From positions 124,001 to 188,000 of the forward strand of contig NZ_MVDG02000001.1 in the NCBI RefSeq assembly GCF_002008315.2: a stretch of DNA of 64,000 bases, read 5' to 3'. Made by a program: the position numbers and the translations under genes. The notes below the pieces were generated by a model, which was not told the origin of the DNA, ran no database searches, and worked only from the letters and a program-made list of their open reading frames with translations. This DNA is from Arthrobacter sp. KBS0703 (GTDB lineage: Bacteria > Actinomycetota > Actinomycetes > Actinomycetales > Micrococcaceae). Below, in pieces: positions 17,079 through 26,049 of this stretch. Positions within the stretch are counted from its first letter, which is position 1. Every line of letters starts with the position of its first letter.

Positions 17079-18494
17079 ATGGATTCAGCGAAGAACCTTC
17101 CCGTCGCCGTCATCGGAGCCGGCCCCGTGGGTCTCGCCGCCGCGGCGCACCTGATCGAACGCGGCCTGGAACCGTTGATCTTCGAAGCAGGCCCGACGGC
17201 GGGCGCGGCCATCGAGCAGTGGCGCCACATCCGGCTGTTCTCACCATGGCGGTTCAACACCGACGCCGCCGCCGTCCGCCTGCTCGAAGCCTCCGGCTGG
17301 GAATCGCCCCGGCCCACGGCCCTGCCCTATGGCGGGGAACTCATCGACGACTATCTGACCCCGCTGGCCGCGCTGCCGGAGATTGCTTCCCGGCTGCAGA
17401 CCGCCGCCCGCGTCGTCGCAGTGACCCGGCTGGGGCTGGATAAGACCCATGTCCGCAACCGCGACGCCATACCCTTCGTCGTCCGGGTCGAGCACGAAGG
17501 CGGCGAAACCCGCGACCACACCGTGGCCGGGGTCATTGACGCCTCCGGCACCTGGTCCATCCGCAACCCGTTGGGTACCTCAGGGCTGCCGGCCATCGGC
17601 GAAGACACGGCCGCTGACCGGATCTCCCCACCGCTGCCCGACGTCACCGGCCGCGACCGCACAGCCTTCGCCGGGCGCCGAATCCTGGTCGTCGGCGCCG
17701 GCCACTCTGCCGCCAACACCCTCATCAGCCTCGCCGACCTGGCCAAGGAAGAACCGGACACTCGGATTCTTTGGGCGGTCCGCGGTGCCTCCGCCGAGAA
17801 GGTCTACGGCCGCGGCGGCACCGACGGGCTTCCCGCCCGCGGCCAGCTCGGTGCCCGATAAGAGACAGGCCAGCTCGGTGCCCGCCTGCGCCGTCTCGTC
17901 GAGGCAGGCACCATCGAACTGCACACCGGCTTCGGCATCAGCTCGCTGAAATCCCTCGACTCGCAGGTGACCGTCGAATCCGTGGACGGCCGCATCCTGG
18001 AGGCCGACATCGTGGTGCCCTGCACCGGCTTCCGGCCCGATCTGGACATCCTGCGTGAACTCCGCCTCAACCTTGACCCTGCTGTCGAGGCTCCGGTGGA
18101 GCTTGGGCCGCTGATTGACCCTGAATTCCACTCCTGCGGCACCGTCCCTCCGCACGGTGCGAAGGTCCTGGCCCACCCGGACAAGGACTTCTACATCGTG
18201 GGCATGAAGTCCTATGGCCGTGCCCCGACGTTCCTGCTGGCCACCGGCTACGAACAGGTCCGTTCCGTCGTCGCCGCCCTGGCAGGAGACCGTGAAGCCG
18301 CGGAGACCGTCCACCTCGAACTCCCCGAAACCGGCGTCTGCTCCACCGACGCCGGCACCAGCTGCGACGTCCCCGCCACCGCCGGGACTGCGACGTCCGC
18401 GGCCTCCACGGAGAGCGGCTGCTGCGGCACACCCGAACCGGTGCTCGTCGGTTTCCCCACAGGACTGACCCACGGCCGCTCCGGCATCAACTAG
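17079..18494 (+). pseudogene. ArsO-like FAD-dependent oxidoreductase, split by adapter sequence
   Basis: Two parts in the same frame read as one flavoprotein of about 460 residues. The first part (17079-17861) gives V-I-G-A-G-P-V-G-L-A-A-A (FAD) and I-L-V-V-G-A-G-H-S-A-A-N-T (NAD(P)H). The second part gives P-C-T-G-F-R-P-D and ends with a Cys-rich tail, E-S-G-C-C-G, that might bind arsenic. The stop at 17859 lies inside an 11-base Tn5 mosaic-end piece followed by a repeat of the preceding 17 bases. Removing the 27-base insert restores the frame, so the gene is probably intact in the organism. Flavoproteins of this kind accompany ars operons; the reaction is unknown. Confidence 0.85.
17841..17884 (+). 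other. Nextera adapter remnant with 17-base read overlap
   Basis: GGCCAGCTCGGTGCCCG occurs at 17841-17857 and again at 17868-17884. Between them is ATAAGAGACA, and with the next G this equals the last 11 bases of the Tn5 mosaic end. It is a misjoined read end. It adds 27 bases and a TAA. Confidence 0.9.
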
Positions 18495-18583
18495 GAATCC
18501 AGCCTATGAACCCATCGGTGGACTGCTGCCAAGTCCCCGGTTGACCCACTAACAGCCGACCCACTCACAAAGGAAACACACTC

Positions 18584-19018
18584 ATGACCCAGGAAACACC
18601 CGACGCCCAGAAGACACCGACCGTGCTTTTCGTCTGCAGCAAGAACGGCGGCAAGTCCCAGCTCGCCGCCGGCCTCATGAACCAGCTCGCGGGCGGGGCC
18701 GTCACGGTCTATTCCGCGGGCACCAAACCGGGCAAGTCCCTCAATCCCCAGGCCGTGGAGTCCCTGACCGAGCTCGGCATCGACATCACCGGCGAACACC
18801 CCAAGCCCGTGACCGGCGAGATCCTGGACGCCGTGGACGCCGTCATCATCCTGGGCACCGAAGCGAAGCTCGAACCTCACGACGGCACCCGCTTCGAGGT
18901 CTGGGAAACGGACGAACCGTCGGAACGCGGCATCGAAGGCATGGAACGCATGCGTCTGGTCCGGGACGACATCAGTGCCCGAGTCCATAAGCTCTACGCG
19001 GAGCTCACCGGGAACTAG
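18584..19018 (+). CDS. Second LMW-phosphatase-type arsenate reductase-like protein
   Basis: A 144-residue protein of the same fold as ArsC but clearly divergent. The P-loop is V-C-S-K-N-G-G-K-S near residue 19, with Lys in place of the usual Arg before the final Ser. It keeps [10 protein letters not shown] and the C-terminal [10 protein letters not shown] helix. There is only one Cys in the whole protein, so it cannot use an internal disulfide relay. It might use mycothiol or be a phosphatase-like accessory factor. It follows the flavoprotein gene and has AAAGGAAA before the ATG. This is the last gene of the arsenic cluster. Confidence 0.8.
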   Translation: MTQETPDAQKTPTVLFVCSKNGGKSQLAAGLMNQLAGGAVTVYSAGTKPGKSLNPQAVESLTELGIDITGEHPKPVTGEILDAVDAVIILGTEAKLEPHDGTRFEVWETDEPSERGIEGMERMRLVRDDISARVHKLYAELTGN

Positions 19019-19193
19019 GCATGCCCGCCCCCGCGGTATCCGCCCGTCAGGACCCTGGACGGGTCACGCATGTCAGGAGGCGTCGGAGGGCCGGAAGGTG
19101 GCGCCGGCCATAACGGCTGGGGACCGGGATGGGGTTTTGGATGAGATACGCATGAAAGCTCCGCGGGATCGAAGGACGGAAATGGGTGTAGCA

Positions 19194-19230
19194 GGCACCG
19201 CCCCGCCGCAAGGGGCGGCGGGGCGGTGCC
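19194..19230 (-). terminator. Strong hairpin terminator after the DUF305 gene
   Basis: GGCACCGCCCCGCCGC (19194-19209) pairs perfectly with 19215-19230, a 16-base-pair GC-rich stem with a 5-base loop, 12 bases past the stop codon of the minus-strand DUF305 gene. It may also stop transcription coming from the ars genes. Nothing convincing is coded from 19019 to 19193. Confidence 0.8.
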
Positions 19231-19242
19231 CGAACGTGCTGG

Positions 19243-19875
19243 CTAGAGGGCGGCCAGCAGTTTCTGCATTTCCTGGATTTCGGCTTCCTGCGCGCTGACG
19301 ATGTCCTTGCTGAGTCTCACCGCGTCCGTGTTCTTGCCGGCGGTGTTCTCGGTTTTGGCCATCATGATCGCGCCTTCGTGGTGGGCGATCATCTGCTTCA
19401 GGAAGAGCCGGGCTGCTTCCGTGCCCTGGGCGGCGTCGAGCATCTTCATGTCTCCATCCCCCATCATCCCGTTCATCCCGTTCATGCTGTGGCCGGAGGG
19501 CCCCGTCATGGGTTCGTTCCAGCCTTTCAGCCAGCCGGTCATCATGTCGATTTCGGGTCCCTGGGCCGCCTTGATCTTGGTGGCAAGTGTGGTCACTTCG
19601 GCCGGAATGTCCTGCTTCTTGAGCATCGTCTCGCTCATCTGAACGGCCTGGGCGTGGTGCGGGATCATCATCTGGGCGAACGTGACGTCCGCGGCGTTGT
19701 GTTCCGCGGCCGAAGCGGGGGCAGTGGTGGAGGGCGCGCTGGACGAGGAGCTGCCTTGGTCCGTGCCGGGCGTGGATGTGCCGGAGGATCCGGCTCCGGA
19801 GCCGCTGGCGCAGCCGGCCAGGGCCAGTGCTGCGGCGATGGCAGTGGCGGAAAGGGGGAAAAGTTTCTTGTTCAT
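19243..19875 (-). CDS. DUF305 lipoprotein
   Basis: A 210-residue exported protein. The signal ends with the lipobox A-L-A-G-C, followed by a Ser/Thr/Gly-rich linker of about 40 residues. The DUF305 domain has the two typical His pairs, M-M-I-P-H-H-A-Q-A-V and M-I-A-H-H-E-G-A-I-M-M, and many Met residues (M-N-G-M-N-G-M-M-G-D). This His/Met richness fits a metal-handling four-helix bundle, often found near copper genes. Here it precedes a Cys-rich membrane protein and a CopB-type ATPase, so copper binding outside the membrane is likely but inferred. Confidence 0.9.
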   Translation of the reverse strand: MNKKLFPLSATAIAAALALAGCASGSGAGSSGTSTPGTDQGSSSSSAPSTTAPASAAEHNAADVTFAQMMIPHHAQAVQMSETMLKKQDIPAEVTTLATKIKAAQGPEIDMMTGWLKGWNEPMTGPSGHSMNGMNGMMGDGDMKMLDAAQGTEAARLFLKQMIAHHEGAIMMAKTENTAGKNTDAVRLSKDIVSAQEAEIQEMQKLLAAL

Positions 19876-20013
19876 GGGAAATCAGGTCCTTCAAAGATCA
19901 GTCGGCGCATGGCGCCGCACGGGAGTGTATCAGCGGATGCGGTCGGGCAGCCCAACGGGCGCCTCAGTAAGGGGGTGTGCGCCGGAAGTGGTTGTTCCCG
20001 GCGGACGGCTCTT

Positions 20014-20502
20014 TTACGTCCTGCTGATGGACAGCTCACCCGGTGAAGGACTGCCGGGAAGGTAGGAATAGGACCGGGGCACCGCCCCGGGTGCTGTGGC
20101 GTTGGAAACGGTGCCGAACACCGCGGTGCCCGGCAGCGGGGCGGACAGCGACCCGGTCTTCCCCAGCGGGGTGCAGGACACCGTCATCGTTGGCATGCCC
20201 GCGCAGCTATCGGAGCACGAGCAATGCTCCGCGATGACGCCGGGAGTATTGTGCCCGTCCGACGAAAGACGGGCCGGGGACGCCTCAGCGACCTCGTCCT
20301 CCGGATGGCCATGGGCCGCTGCGGGTTCTGCATGCTCCATTGCGGCGTCCGCGGCGGCGGTGAGGGCGGCCGGGGCGTGAATGCTGTGAGTGCCCGTGAG
20401 GACGTGCATGCCCAGGATCCCGGCGAGGACGGCCAGGAGGCCTGCCAGAAGGCCAGCGCGGTGGAGGGCCGCCGACACGGCGTTCCGGTGGGATGCGGTC
20501 AT
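20014..20502 (-). CDS. DUF6153-like membrane protein
   Basis: A 162-residue protein. One hydrophobic segment at residues 15-37 (L-L-A-G-L-L-A-V-L-A-G-I-L-G) anchors it. An external His/Glu-rich stretch follows, then H-C-S-C-S-D-S-C-A-G-M, which looks like a Cys-rich metal or disulfide site, and a C-terminal strand region ending P-S-P-G-E-L-S-I-S-R-T. The arrangement fits DUF6153 proteins, which commonly sit near DUF305 and copper genes. Function is unknown. GGAAGGAGG lies just before the start at 20502. Confidence 0.7.
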   Translation of the reverse strand: MTASHRNAVSAALHRAGLLAGLLAVLAGILGMHVLTGTHSIHAPAALTAAADAAMEHAEPAAAHGHPEDEVAEASPARLSSDGHNTPGVIAEHCSCSDSCAGMPTMTVSCTPLGKTGSLSAPLPGTAVFGTVSNATAPGAVPRSYSYLPGSPSPGELSISRT

Positions 20503-20595
20503 GAGGTTCCTCCTTCCGTTCGGGCTGCGATGTCTAGGCTACCGGGCGTGAACTGGTGGTGTTCCGGTATTCCCGGTCGTTTGGCGCCTTCCGGG

Positions 20596-22704
20596 TCAAC
20601 GAACCTCGGCGGGGTTCAGTTTCACCCGGCGCAGCAGTTGGGCGTTCAGGGCCACCACAATGGTGGAGGCGGACATCAGGACCGCGCCGGCGGCCGGGGA
20701 GAGCACGACGCCGGCGAAGGCGAGCACCCCGGCGGCCAGCGGGACGGAGATGATGTTGTAGCCGGTGGCCCACACGAGGTTCTGCCACATCTTCCGGTAG
20801 CTGGCCCGGGACAGATCGACCATCGACAGGACCGCACGGGGATCGTTGCCTGCCAGGACCACACCGGCTGACTCCATTGCGACGTCGGTACCGGCGCCGA
20901 TGGCGATGCCCACTTCGGCCCTTGCCAGGGCCGGGGAGTCATTCACGCCGTCACCGACCATGGCCACCTTCAGACCCCGGGCCTGAAGCTCGGCCACCTT
21001 TTTGTCCTTGTCGGCCGGAAGGACCTCGGCGAAGACCTCATCGATGTTCAGTTCCCCCGCCACGGCCGCGGCGACCTGGCGGGCGTCACCGGTGATCATC
21101 GCGACCTTGATGCCCCGGCGCTGCAGGGCGGCGACGGCCTGCCTGGACTCCTCACGCACCGCGTCCTCGAGGCTGACGGCGCCGAGGATCCGGGTCCCGT
21201 CCACGATGTGCAGCACGGCGGCGCCGCGCTCCATCCAACCCCGGCTGGTGGCTGCCAGGGCTTCAGGTTCTGCGAGGCCGATTTCCTTGAGAAGGGCGGG
21301 GCCGCCGATCTGGATGATGCGGCCGTCGATCGCGGCGCGCACGCCCCGGCCGGTCATGGAGCTGAAGCCCGATGCTCGGGGGATGGCGAGGCCATGCAGG
21401 CGCGCTGCACGGACGATGGCCCGCGCCACGGGGTGCTCGCTGTCCGCTTCCACGGCGGCGGCGAGGGCGAGCAGTTCGTCCTGGCTCACGCCCTCGGCCG
21501 TGGCGACATCCTTGAGTTCGGGTTCGCCTTTGGTCAGGGTGCCTGTCTTGTCGAACAGTACGACGCCGACGGTGCGCATGCGCTCCAGTGCCATCCGGTT
21601 CTTGATCAGCACCCCGGTGCGGGCGGCCTGCTCGGTGGAGATCGCGATCACGAGCGGGATGGCCAGGCCCAAGGCGTGCGGGCAGGCGATCACCAGCACC
21701 GTCACGGTGCGCGTCACCGCCTCGGGAACATTCCCCAGCAGGGTCCAGACGATAAAGGTGATGACCCCGGCGCCCGCGGCGAAATAGAACAGGAAGGCCG
21801 CGGCCCGGTCGGCCAGGGCCTGCGCCCTGGAGGAGGACGCCTGGGCCTCCGCGACGAGGCGCTGGATGCCGGCCATGGCGGTGTCGTCCCCGACGGCGGT
21901 GACGCGGACTTTGACGGTGTTGTCGGTGGCTACCGTTCCGGCAACGACGGCGTCGCCGGCGGACCGGAGCACGGTCTTGGATTCGCCGGTGATCATGGAT
22001 TCGTCGAACTCGGCCTGCCCATCGATGACGGTGCCGTCTGCCGGCATCCGTGCCCCGGAACGGACCAGGACCACGTCCCCGGCGCGGAGGTCGGAGAGGC
22101 TCACGGTCTCGGTTCCGGTATCGGTGATGCGTTCCGCCTCGTCCGGCAGCAGGGCCGCGAGAGCGTCGAGGGCTCCCTGGGCGGAGCCGAGGGCGCGCAT
22201 TTCGATCCAGTGGCCCAGCAGCATGATGGCTATCAGCAGGGCCAGTTCCCACCAGAAATCCAGGTCGAAGCCGCCGATTCCCAGGCTGGTGACCCAGGAG
22301 GCGACGAAGGCGACGCTGATCGCCATGCCGATCAGCAGCATCATGCCCGGTTGCCGGGACTTCAGTTCCTTCAGGCCGCCCTTGAGGAACGGCATGCCTC
22401 CGTAGAAGAAGATGATGGTTCCCAGGACCGGGGGGATCCAGGCCGACCCGGGGAAGTCGGGCGGCATATAGCCAAGCAGATGCGCGAACATCGGGCTGAA
22501 GTAGACCACAGGCACCGACAGCGCCAGGGTCAGCCAGAACCGGTCCTTGAACATGGCCGTGCTGTGCCCGGCGTGCTGGCCGTGGGTGTGGACGACGTGG
22601 TCATCGTCGGGGCCGTGTCCTCCATGGTGGCCGCCATGGGCGGGAGCAGTGGCGATAGCCGAGGCAGCCACGGGGAGTTCTTTACGGGATTCGGTTTCGC
22701 GCAT
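20596..22704 (-). CDS. copB: Heavy-metal P-type ATPase, CopB-like copper exporter
   Basis: A 702-residue P1B-type ATPase. The first 50 residues are His-rich (H-G-G-H-H-G-G-H-G, H-T-H-G-Q-H-A-G-H) in place of a CxxC domain. Six to eight membrane segments follow, with A-C-P-H-A-L-G-L-A: the CPH motif of CopB-type copper ATPases rather than CPC. The actuator motif F-D-E-S-M-I-T-G-E-S, phosphorylation site F-D-K-T-G-T-L-T and hinge M-V-G-D-G-V-N-D-S are all present. I chose ATG 22704; 22719 is also possible. A CsoR-like palindrome upstream suggests copper induction. Confidence 0.93.
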   Translation of the reverse strand: MRETESRKELPVAASAIATAPAHGGHHGGHGPDDDHVVHTHGQHAGHSTAMFKDRFWLTLALSVPVVYFSPMFAHLLGYMPPDFPGSAWIPPVLGTIIFFYGGMPFLKGGLKELKSRQPGMMLLIGMAISVAFVASWVTSLGIGGFDLDFWWELALLIAIMLLGHWIEMRALGSAQGALDALAALLPDEAERITDTGTETVSLSDLRAGDVVLVRSGARMPADGTVIDGQAEFDESMITGESKTVLRSAGDAVVAGTVATDNTVKVRVTAVGDDTAMAGIQRLVAEAQASSSRAQALADRAAAFLFYFAAGAGVITFIVWTLLGNVPEAVTRTVTVLVIACPHALGLAIPLVIAISTEQAARTGVLIKNRMALERMRTVGVVLFDKTGTLTKGEPELKDVATAEGVSQDELLALAAAVEADSEHPVARAIVRAARLHGLAIPRASGFSSMTGRGVRAAIDGRIIQIGGPALLKEIGLAEPEALAATSRGWMERGAAVLHIVDGTRILGAVSLEDAVREESRQAVAALQRRGIKVAMITGDARQVAAAVAGELNIDEVFAEVLPADKDKKVAELQARGLKVAMVGDGVNDSPALARAEVGIAIGAGTDVAMESAGVVLAGNDPRAVLSMVDLSRASYRKMWQNLVWATGYNIISVPLAAGVLAFAGVVLSPAAGAVLMSASTIVVALNAQLLRRVKLNPAEVR

Positions 22705-22813
22705 GTCAGTTCCATTCATTCGAAACGGTTCGATAAGCGCTGGGGTTGAACGGCTGTGACGGCGGTGCAGCAGCACCGGCCTGGACATACCACTTCACTG
22801 ACAACACCAGAAA

Positions 22814-22831
22814 TATACCCCTGGGGGGTAT
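22814..22831. promoter_or_regulatory. CsoR-like copper operator
   Basis: TATACCCCTGGGGGGTAT is a near-perfect G/C-tract palindrome of the form bound by CsoR copper repressors. It lies 110 bases before the ATPase start. No csoR gene is in the window. Confidence 0.7.
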
Positions 22832-22973
22832 GCAAGTCAAGGACCGGCGAAAGCGGGGAGGGCTAGGCTTGGACCAGATCGCCGCCGGGCCAACGTTAGG
22901 ACGTAGGCTTCAACAACCGCAGACTCGGCCGGCAGGGCACGCGTAGACAGTTTCGGGCATCGAAAGGCTCATC

Positions 22974-23981
22974 ATGCGCCTGTTTTCACGCCGGACTTCC
23001 GGACAGCCTTCGGATCCCGCTGGCGGCGCCCGCAAGTCGCGCCGCAGGCTGCGGGCCGCCGGCATCGCGGCGCTGATCGCGCTGGGACTGGTGCTCATCT
23101 CGACGGCGACGAACCTGATCCTTGAGCGGTCAGAGAAATCCAGCATCAGCCCCTATGGCCAACGCATCGCAATCAGCGGCGGCGGGATCAACGTGTACCG
23201 GAACGGACATGCCGGCCAGCCGATCGTCCTCCTCAGCGGACTGGGAACACCGGCGCCCGGCCTGGACTTCGCCCCGCTGATCCGCGAGCTCGCAGGCTTC
23301 GACATCACGGTGGTTGAAGGATTCGGCTACGGATACAGCGACATGAGCGCCGGCCCGCGGACCAACCAGAACATCAGCACGGAACTCCATGAAGTGCTGA
23401 CCCGGCTCCACATCAAACAGCCATATGTACTGGCAGGACACTCCATCGCCGGCTTCTACACCCTGGACTATGCCAACCGCTATCCCGAGGAAGTGGCAGC
23501 AGTGATCGGAATCGATGCCACTATACCGAAACCGGGGAGCGAACCGGTCGAGGACCCGCAGCCGGGCATCAACTGGGAACGGGCACTCTCCGTCACCGGA
23601 CTGGTCCGTGACGTCACCGCAATCGCGCCCGGCCTGGCGGCGCCGGACGGTGACGCCTACACCGCCGACGAGCTCGAACGCATGCGCCTGATGTTGAGCT
23701 GGAACTTCGGCAACGACGCGGTGGCCGACGAAACGTCCCGAATTGCCAACAACGCGGCGGCGCTGAGGGGTATCCACTATCCCGATGGGCTGCCCGTCCT
23801 GGCTTTCATCGCCGACGAGAAGACAGACTCGACACCAACCAAGACCGCTGCAGCCCAGGCCCTGCTGAACAACGTCAAACACCAGGAAATCGTTACGCTC
23901 GAGGGCGGACACTATCTGCACTGGACCCAGTCCAAGCGCATGGCAGAAATCATCACGGGGTTCCTCGGCAAACAGGGGTAA
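22974..23981 (+). CDS. Membrane-anchored alpha/beta hydrolase
   Basis: A 335-residue protein. Basic residues and one hydrophobic segment (about residues 28-48) anchor it, leaving the enzyme outside. The hydrolase fold shows I-V-L-L-S-G-L-G (oxyanion region), the nucleophile elbow L-A-G-H-S-I-A-G-F near residue 160, I-G-I-D-A-T-I-P and the late catalytic His in L-E-G-G-H-Y-L-H-W. The substrate is unknown; an ester or lactone is likely. It is transcribed divergently from the copper ATPase, about 270 bases away, and has no obvious partner. Confidence 0.85.
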   Translation: MRLFSRRTSGQPSDPAGGARKSRRRLRAAGIAALIALGLVLISTATNLILERSEKSSISPYGQRIAISGGGINVYRNGHAGQPIVLLSGLGTPAPGLDFAPLIRELAGFDITVVEGFGYGYSDMSAGPRTNQNISTELHEVLTRLHIKQPYVLAGHSIAGFYTLDYANRYPEEVAAVIGIDATIPKPGSEPVEDPQPGINWERALSVTGLVRDVTAIAPGLAAPDGDAYTADELERMRLMLSWNFGNDAVADETSRIANNAAALRGIHYPDGLPVLAFIADEKTDSTPTKTAAAQALLNNVKHQEIVTLEGGHYLHWTQSKRMAEIITGFLGKQG

Positions 23982-24081
23982 CCAACAACGCTCTTGTGCC
24001 AGCAGCCGCCGTAGCCGTCGTCGAAAGCCAGCCGCCGCCGTCGAAAGTCTGACGCCGAAACTCAGCAGCCGCCGTCGGACG

Positions 24082-25167
24082 TCAGCCGGGCCTGTTCTGC
24101 GCCACGTACGCCCCCACATTGTCCCGGCCCAGCGCCGCCCCGACGGCGGAGAAGGCGCCGTAGTCCGGCAGGACGATGGACTGCCCGTCGGTGCTGAAGC
24201 CGAACCCGGCGGTGGGCATGTTGAAGAACACGGCGTCCTGCAGGCGGACGTTCCGCAGGCTGTAGGCGAGGCTGGCGAGCGTGGCCGCGTTCAGGCCCTT
24301 GTCCACCTGCATGTACCGGGATGCCGTGCTGACCACCTTGTACAGGGTCACGGGGTTGGACAGGGTCTTGGCGGAGAGGAGCTTGGCCAGTGTGGCGCGG
24401 ATGAAGGTCTGCTGGTCCCTGATCCGCTGGAAGTCGCCGTCGGCAAACGCATGGCGCTCGCGGACGAATTCGAGCGCCCGCTGGCCCTGCAGTCTGTTCA
24501 CGCCGGCGGGAAAGTGCTGGTGCGTATCGAATGTTGCGGTGAACGCTTCCTTGACGTTGACGTCCACCCCGCCGAGCGCCTCGGTGATGCCCCTGAAGCC
24601 CTCGAAGTCCATCATCATGACGTGCTGGATCTTCTGGCCAAACAGCGATTCCACGGTCTTCACGGCCAGGGGCACGCCGCCGAGCGTCAGCGCCGAGTTG
24701 ATTTTCGCTTCGCCGTAGCCGGGGATGGGCACCCAGGTGTCGCGCATGATCGAGATGCCGTACAGGTGCCTGCCGTCCCGCGCGAGGTGGACCAGTATCA
24801 TGGCATCCGCGCGCTGGTCGGGCAGGCCATTGGCGGCCGGGGGATCGCCGCGGCGGTGGTCGCTGCCCAGCACCAGGATGTTCATGGGCAGTGTGGGCGC
24901 GGCCGGCGGCTTCAGCGGCGTGGCGGTGGGGGACGGTTTCGCGGCGGGCGTCAGCGTGGGCGTGGCGGTTGCGGACGGGCTCTCGGTCTCGAGCGTGGCC
25001 GTTTCGGTATTCCAGATCCTCGCCAGGTTGAAGATGAAGCCGGCGGCCACCAGCGGGATCACGATCAGTGCCGCCAGCAGCACCCTGAAGGCCGTCCGCT
25101 TGCGCTTCGCGGGTCCTCCGGAGGGGGCTGCGCCGCCCGTCTTCTCCGGGTCAGGCCGGGGTTCCAT
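24082..25167 (-). CDS. LytR-CpsA-Psr family glycopolymer transferase
   Basis: A 361-residue protein. A short cytoplasmic tail rich in Pro, Lys and Arg is followed by one membrane segment (residues 28-48), a Thr/Pro-rich linker, and the LCP domain from about residue 95. Marks are I-L-V-L-G-S-D-H-R-R, R-A-D-A-M-I-L-V-H, I-S-I-M-R-D-T-W-V, K-I-N-S-A-L and R-x-R-H-A-F-A-D-G-D-F-x-R-x-x-R-Q-Q, which bind the polyprenyl pyrophosphate. Members attach teichoic-acid-like or arabinogalactan-type polymers to peptidoglycan. The LMW phosphatase at 26050 may act on related envelope enzymes. Confidence 0.93.
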   Translation of the reverse strand: MEPRPDPEKTGGAAPSGGPAKRKRTAFRVLLAALIVIPLVAAGFIFNLARIWNTETATLETESPSATATPTLTPAAKPSPTATPLKPPAAPTLPMNILVLGSDHRRGDPPAANGLPDQRADAMILVHLARDGRHLYGISIMRDTWVPIPGYGEAKINSALTLGGVPLAVKTVESLFGQKIQHVMMMDFEGFRGITEALGGVDVNVKEAFTATFDTHQHFPAGVNRLQGQRALEFVRERHAFADGDFQRIRDQQTFIRATLAKLLSAKTLSNPVTLYKVVSTASRYMQVDKGLNAATLASLAYSLRNVRLQDAVFFNMPTAGFGFSTDGQSIVLPDYGAFSAVGAALGRDNVGAYVAQNRPG

Positions 25168-25375
25168 GAACGGACCGTACCACCAAAGTTCTCCGGAAAG
25201 AACGACGGCGGCGGGCAGGTTTTTCGTGATGGCCGGAAGGCATGTCCCACGCATCGCTGCGCCGGTATCAGCTGCCGGGCAAGGCTGCCTCAACTTCAGT
25301 CAGGCCGACATAATGAAGCCAGACGGTCGGCGTATTCCACGTCGCGGGCCGTGGCTGACGGCGGGAGGACATTGG

Positions 25376-25912
25376 GTGAATCCGACGAAGGAACAAATCC
25401 TGGCGGGGTACAGCCGTGCCCGCCGGGAACTGGACGCCTGGTTGGAAGGCGCTACGGCCGAGGACCTCCGGCGCAGGAGCAACGGCACGAAGTGGACCAA
25501 TGAAGAACTGCTTTTCCACATGGTGTTCGGATACATGGTGGTCCGTGCGCTCCTTCCCCTGGTCCGCACTGTCAGCAGGCTGCCCGTGCCCGTCGGCAAA
25601 GTGTTCGCCGCGGTGCTGAATGCCGGGACCCGTCCCTTCGATGCCGTGAACTATTGGGGGTCCCGCGCGGCCTCGTTGGTCTACAACAGGAGGCGGATGG
25701 GCCCGAAACTCGGGAAGACCATCGCTTCGCTGTCACGACGGCTCGAACGCGAGACCCCGGGCACCCTGTCCAGGTCGATGCCGTTCCCTGACAGGTGGGA
25801 CCCATTCTTCGCACCACGAATGACGCTGAACGATGTCTACGCCTACCCCACCCTCCACTTCGACTTCCATGTCAGGCAGCTGAGCCTTTCCCCGCGCGAA
25901 ACGGGACCGTGA
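25376..25912 (+). CDS. DinB-like four-helix protein
   Basis: A 178-residue protein that fits the DinB/DUF664-like fold: an opening helix with L-A-G-Y-S-R-A-R-R-E-L, the motif T-K-W-T-N-E-E-L-L-F-H-M-V-F with a possible metal His, and the late helix Y-P-T-L-H-F-D-F-H-V-R-Q-L with two more His. Members are metal-binding and often thiol-dependent transferases. I chose GTG 25376 because GGGAGG lies 8 bases upstream. No partner gene is evident. The stretch 25913-26049 holds nothing I can name. Confidence 0.7.
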   Translation: MNPTKEQILAGYSRARRELDAWLEGATAEDLRRRSNGTKWTNEELLFHMVFGYMVVRALLPLVRTVSRLPVPVGKVFAAVLNAGTRPFDAVNYWGSRAASLVYNRRRMGPKLGKTIASLSRRLERETPGTLSRSMPFPDRWDPFFAPRMTLNDVYAYPTLHFDFHVRQLSLSPRETGP

Positions 25913-26049
25913 GCCTGATGCCGGGGTAGGGGCAATCTGGCCCTCTCCTGGCAGTTCTCCGCCAAAGCAGGTCGGTGACCAGGTTCAGCAGCCGCTCGGC
26001 GTTGCGGTGGACTATGGCCAGGTACTGGGTGACGTCGGCGGGGCCGGCG

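Noticed and set aside
19070..19144. 24-residue Gly-rich peptide starting with ATG after the second ArsC-like gene
   Set aside because: No ribosome site at a proper distance and no conservation evidence; short Gly-rich frames are common in this composition.
21208..22749. Plus-strand frame of 513 codons opposite the copper ATPase
   Set aside because: It is antisense of a complete P-type ATPase and is Gly/Asp/His-rich without any domain.
23982..24081. Short repeated CAGCCGCCGTCG units between the hydrolase and LCP genes
   Set aside because: There are only three or four imperfect units over 100 bases, with no array structure, so this is not a CRISPR or a clear regulatory repeat.
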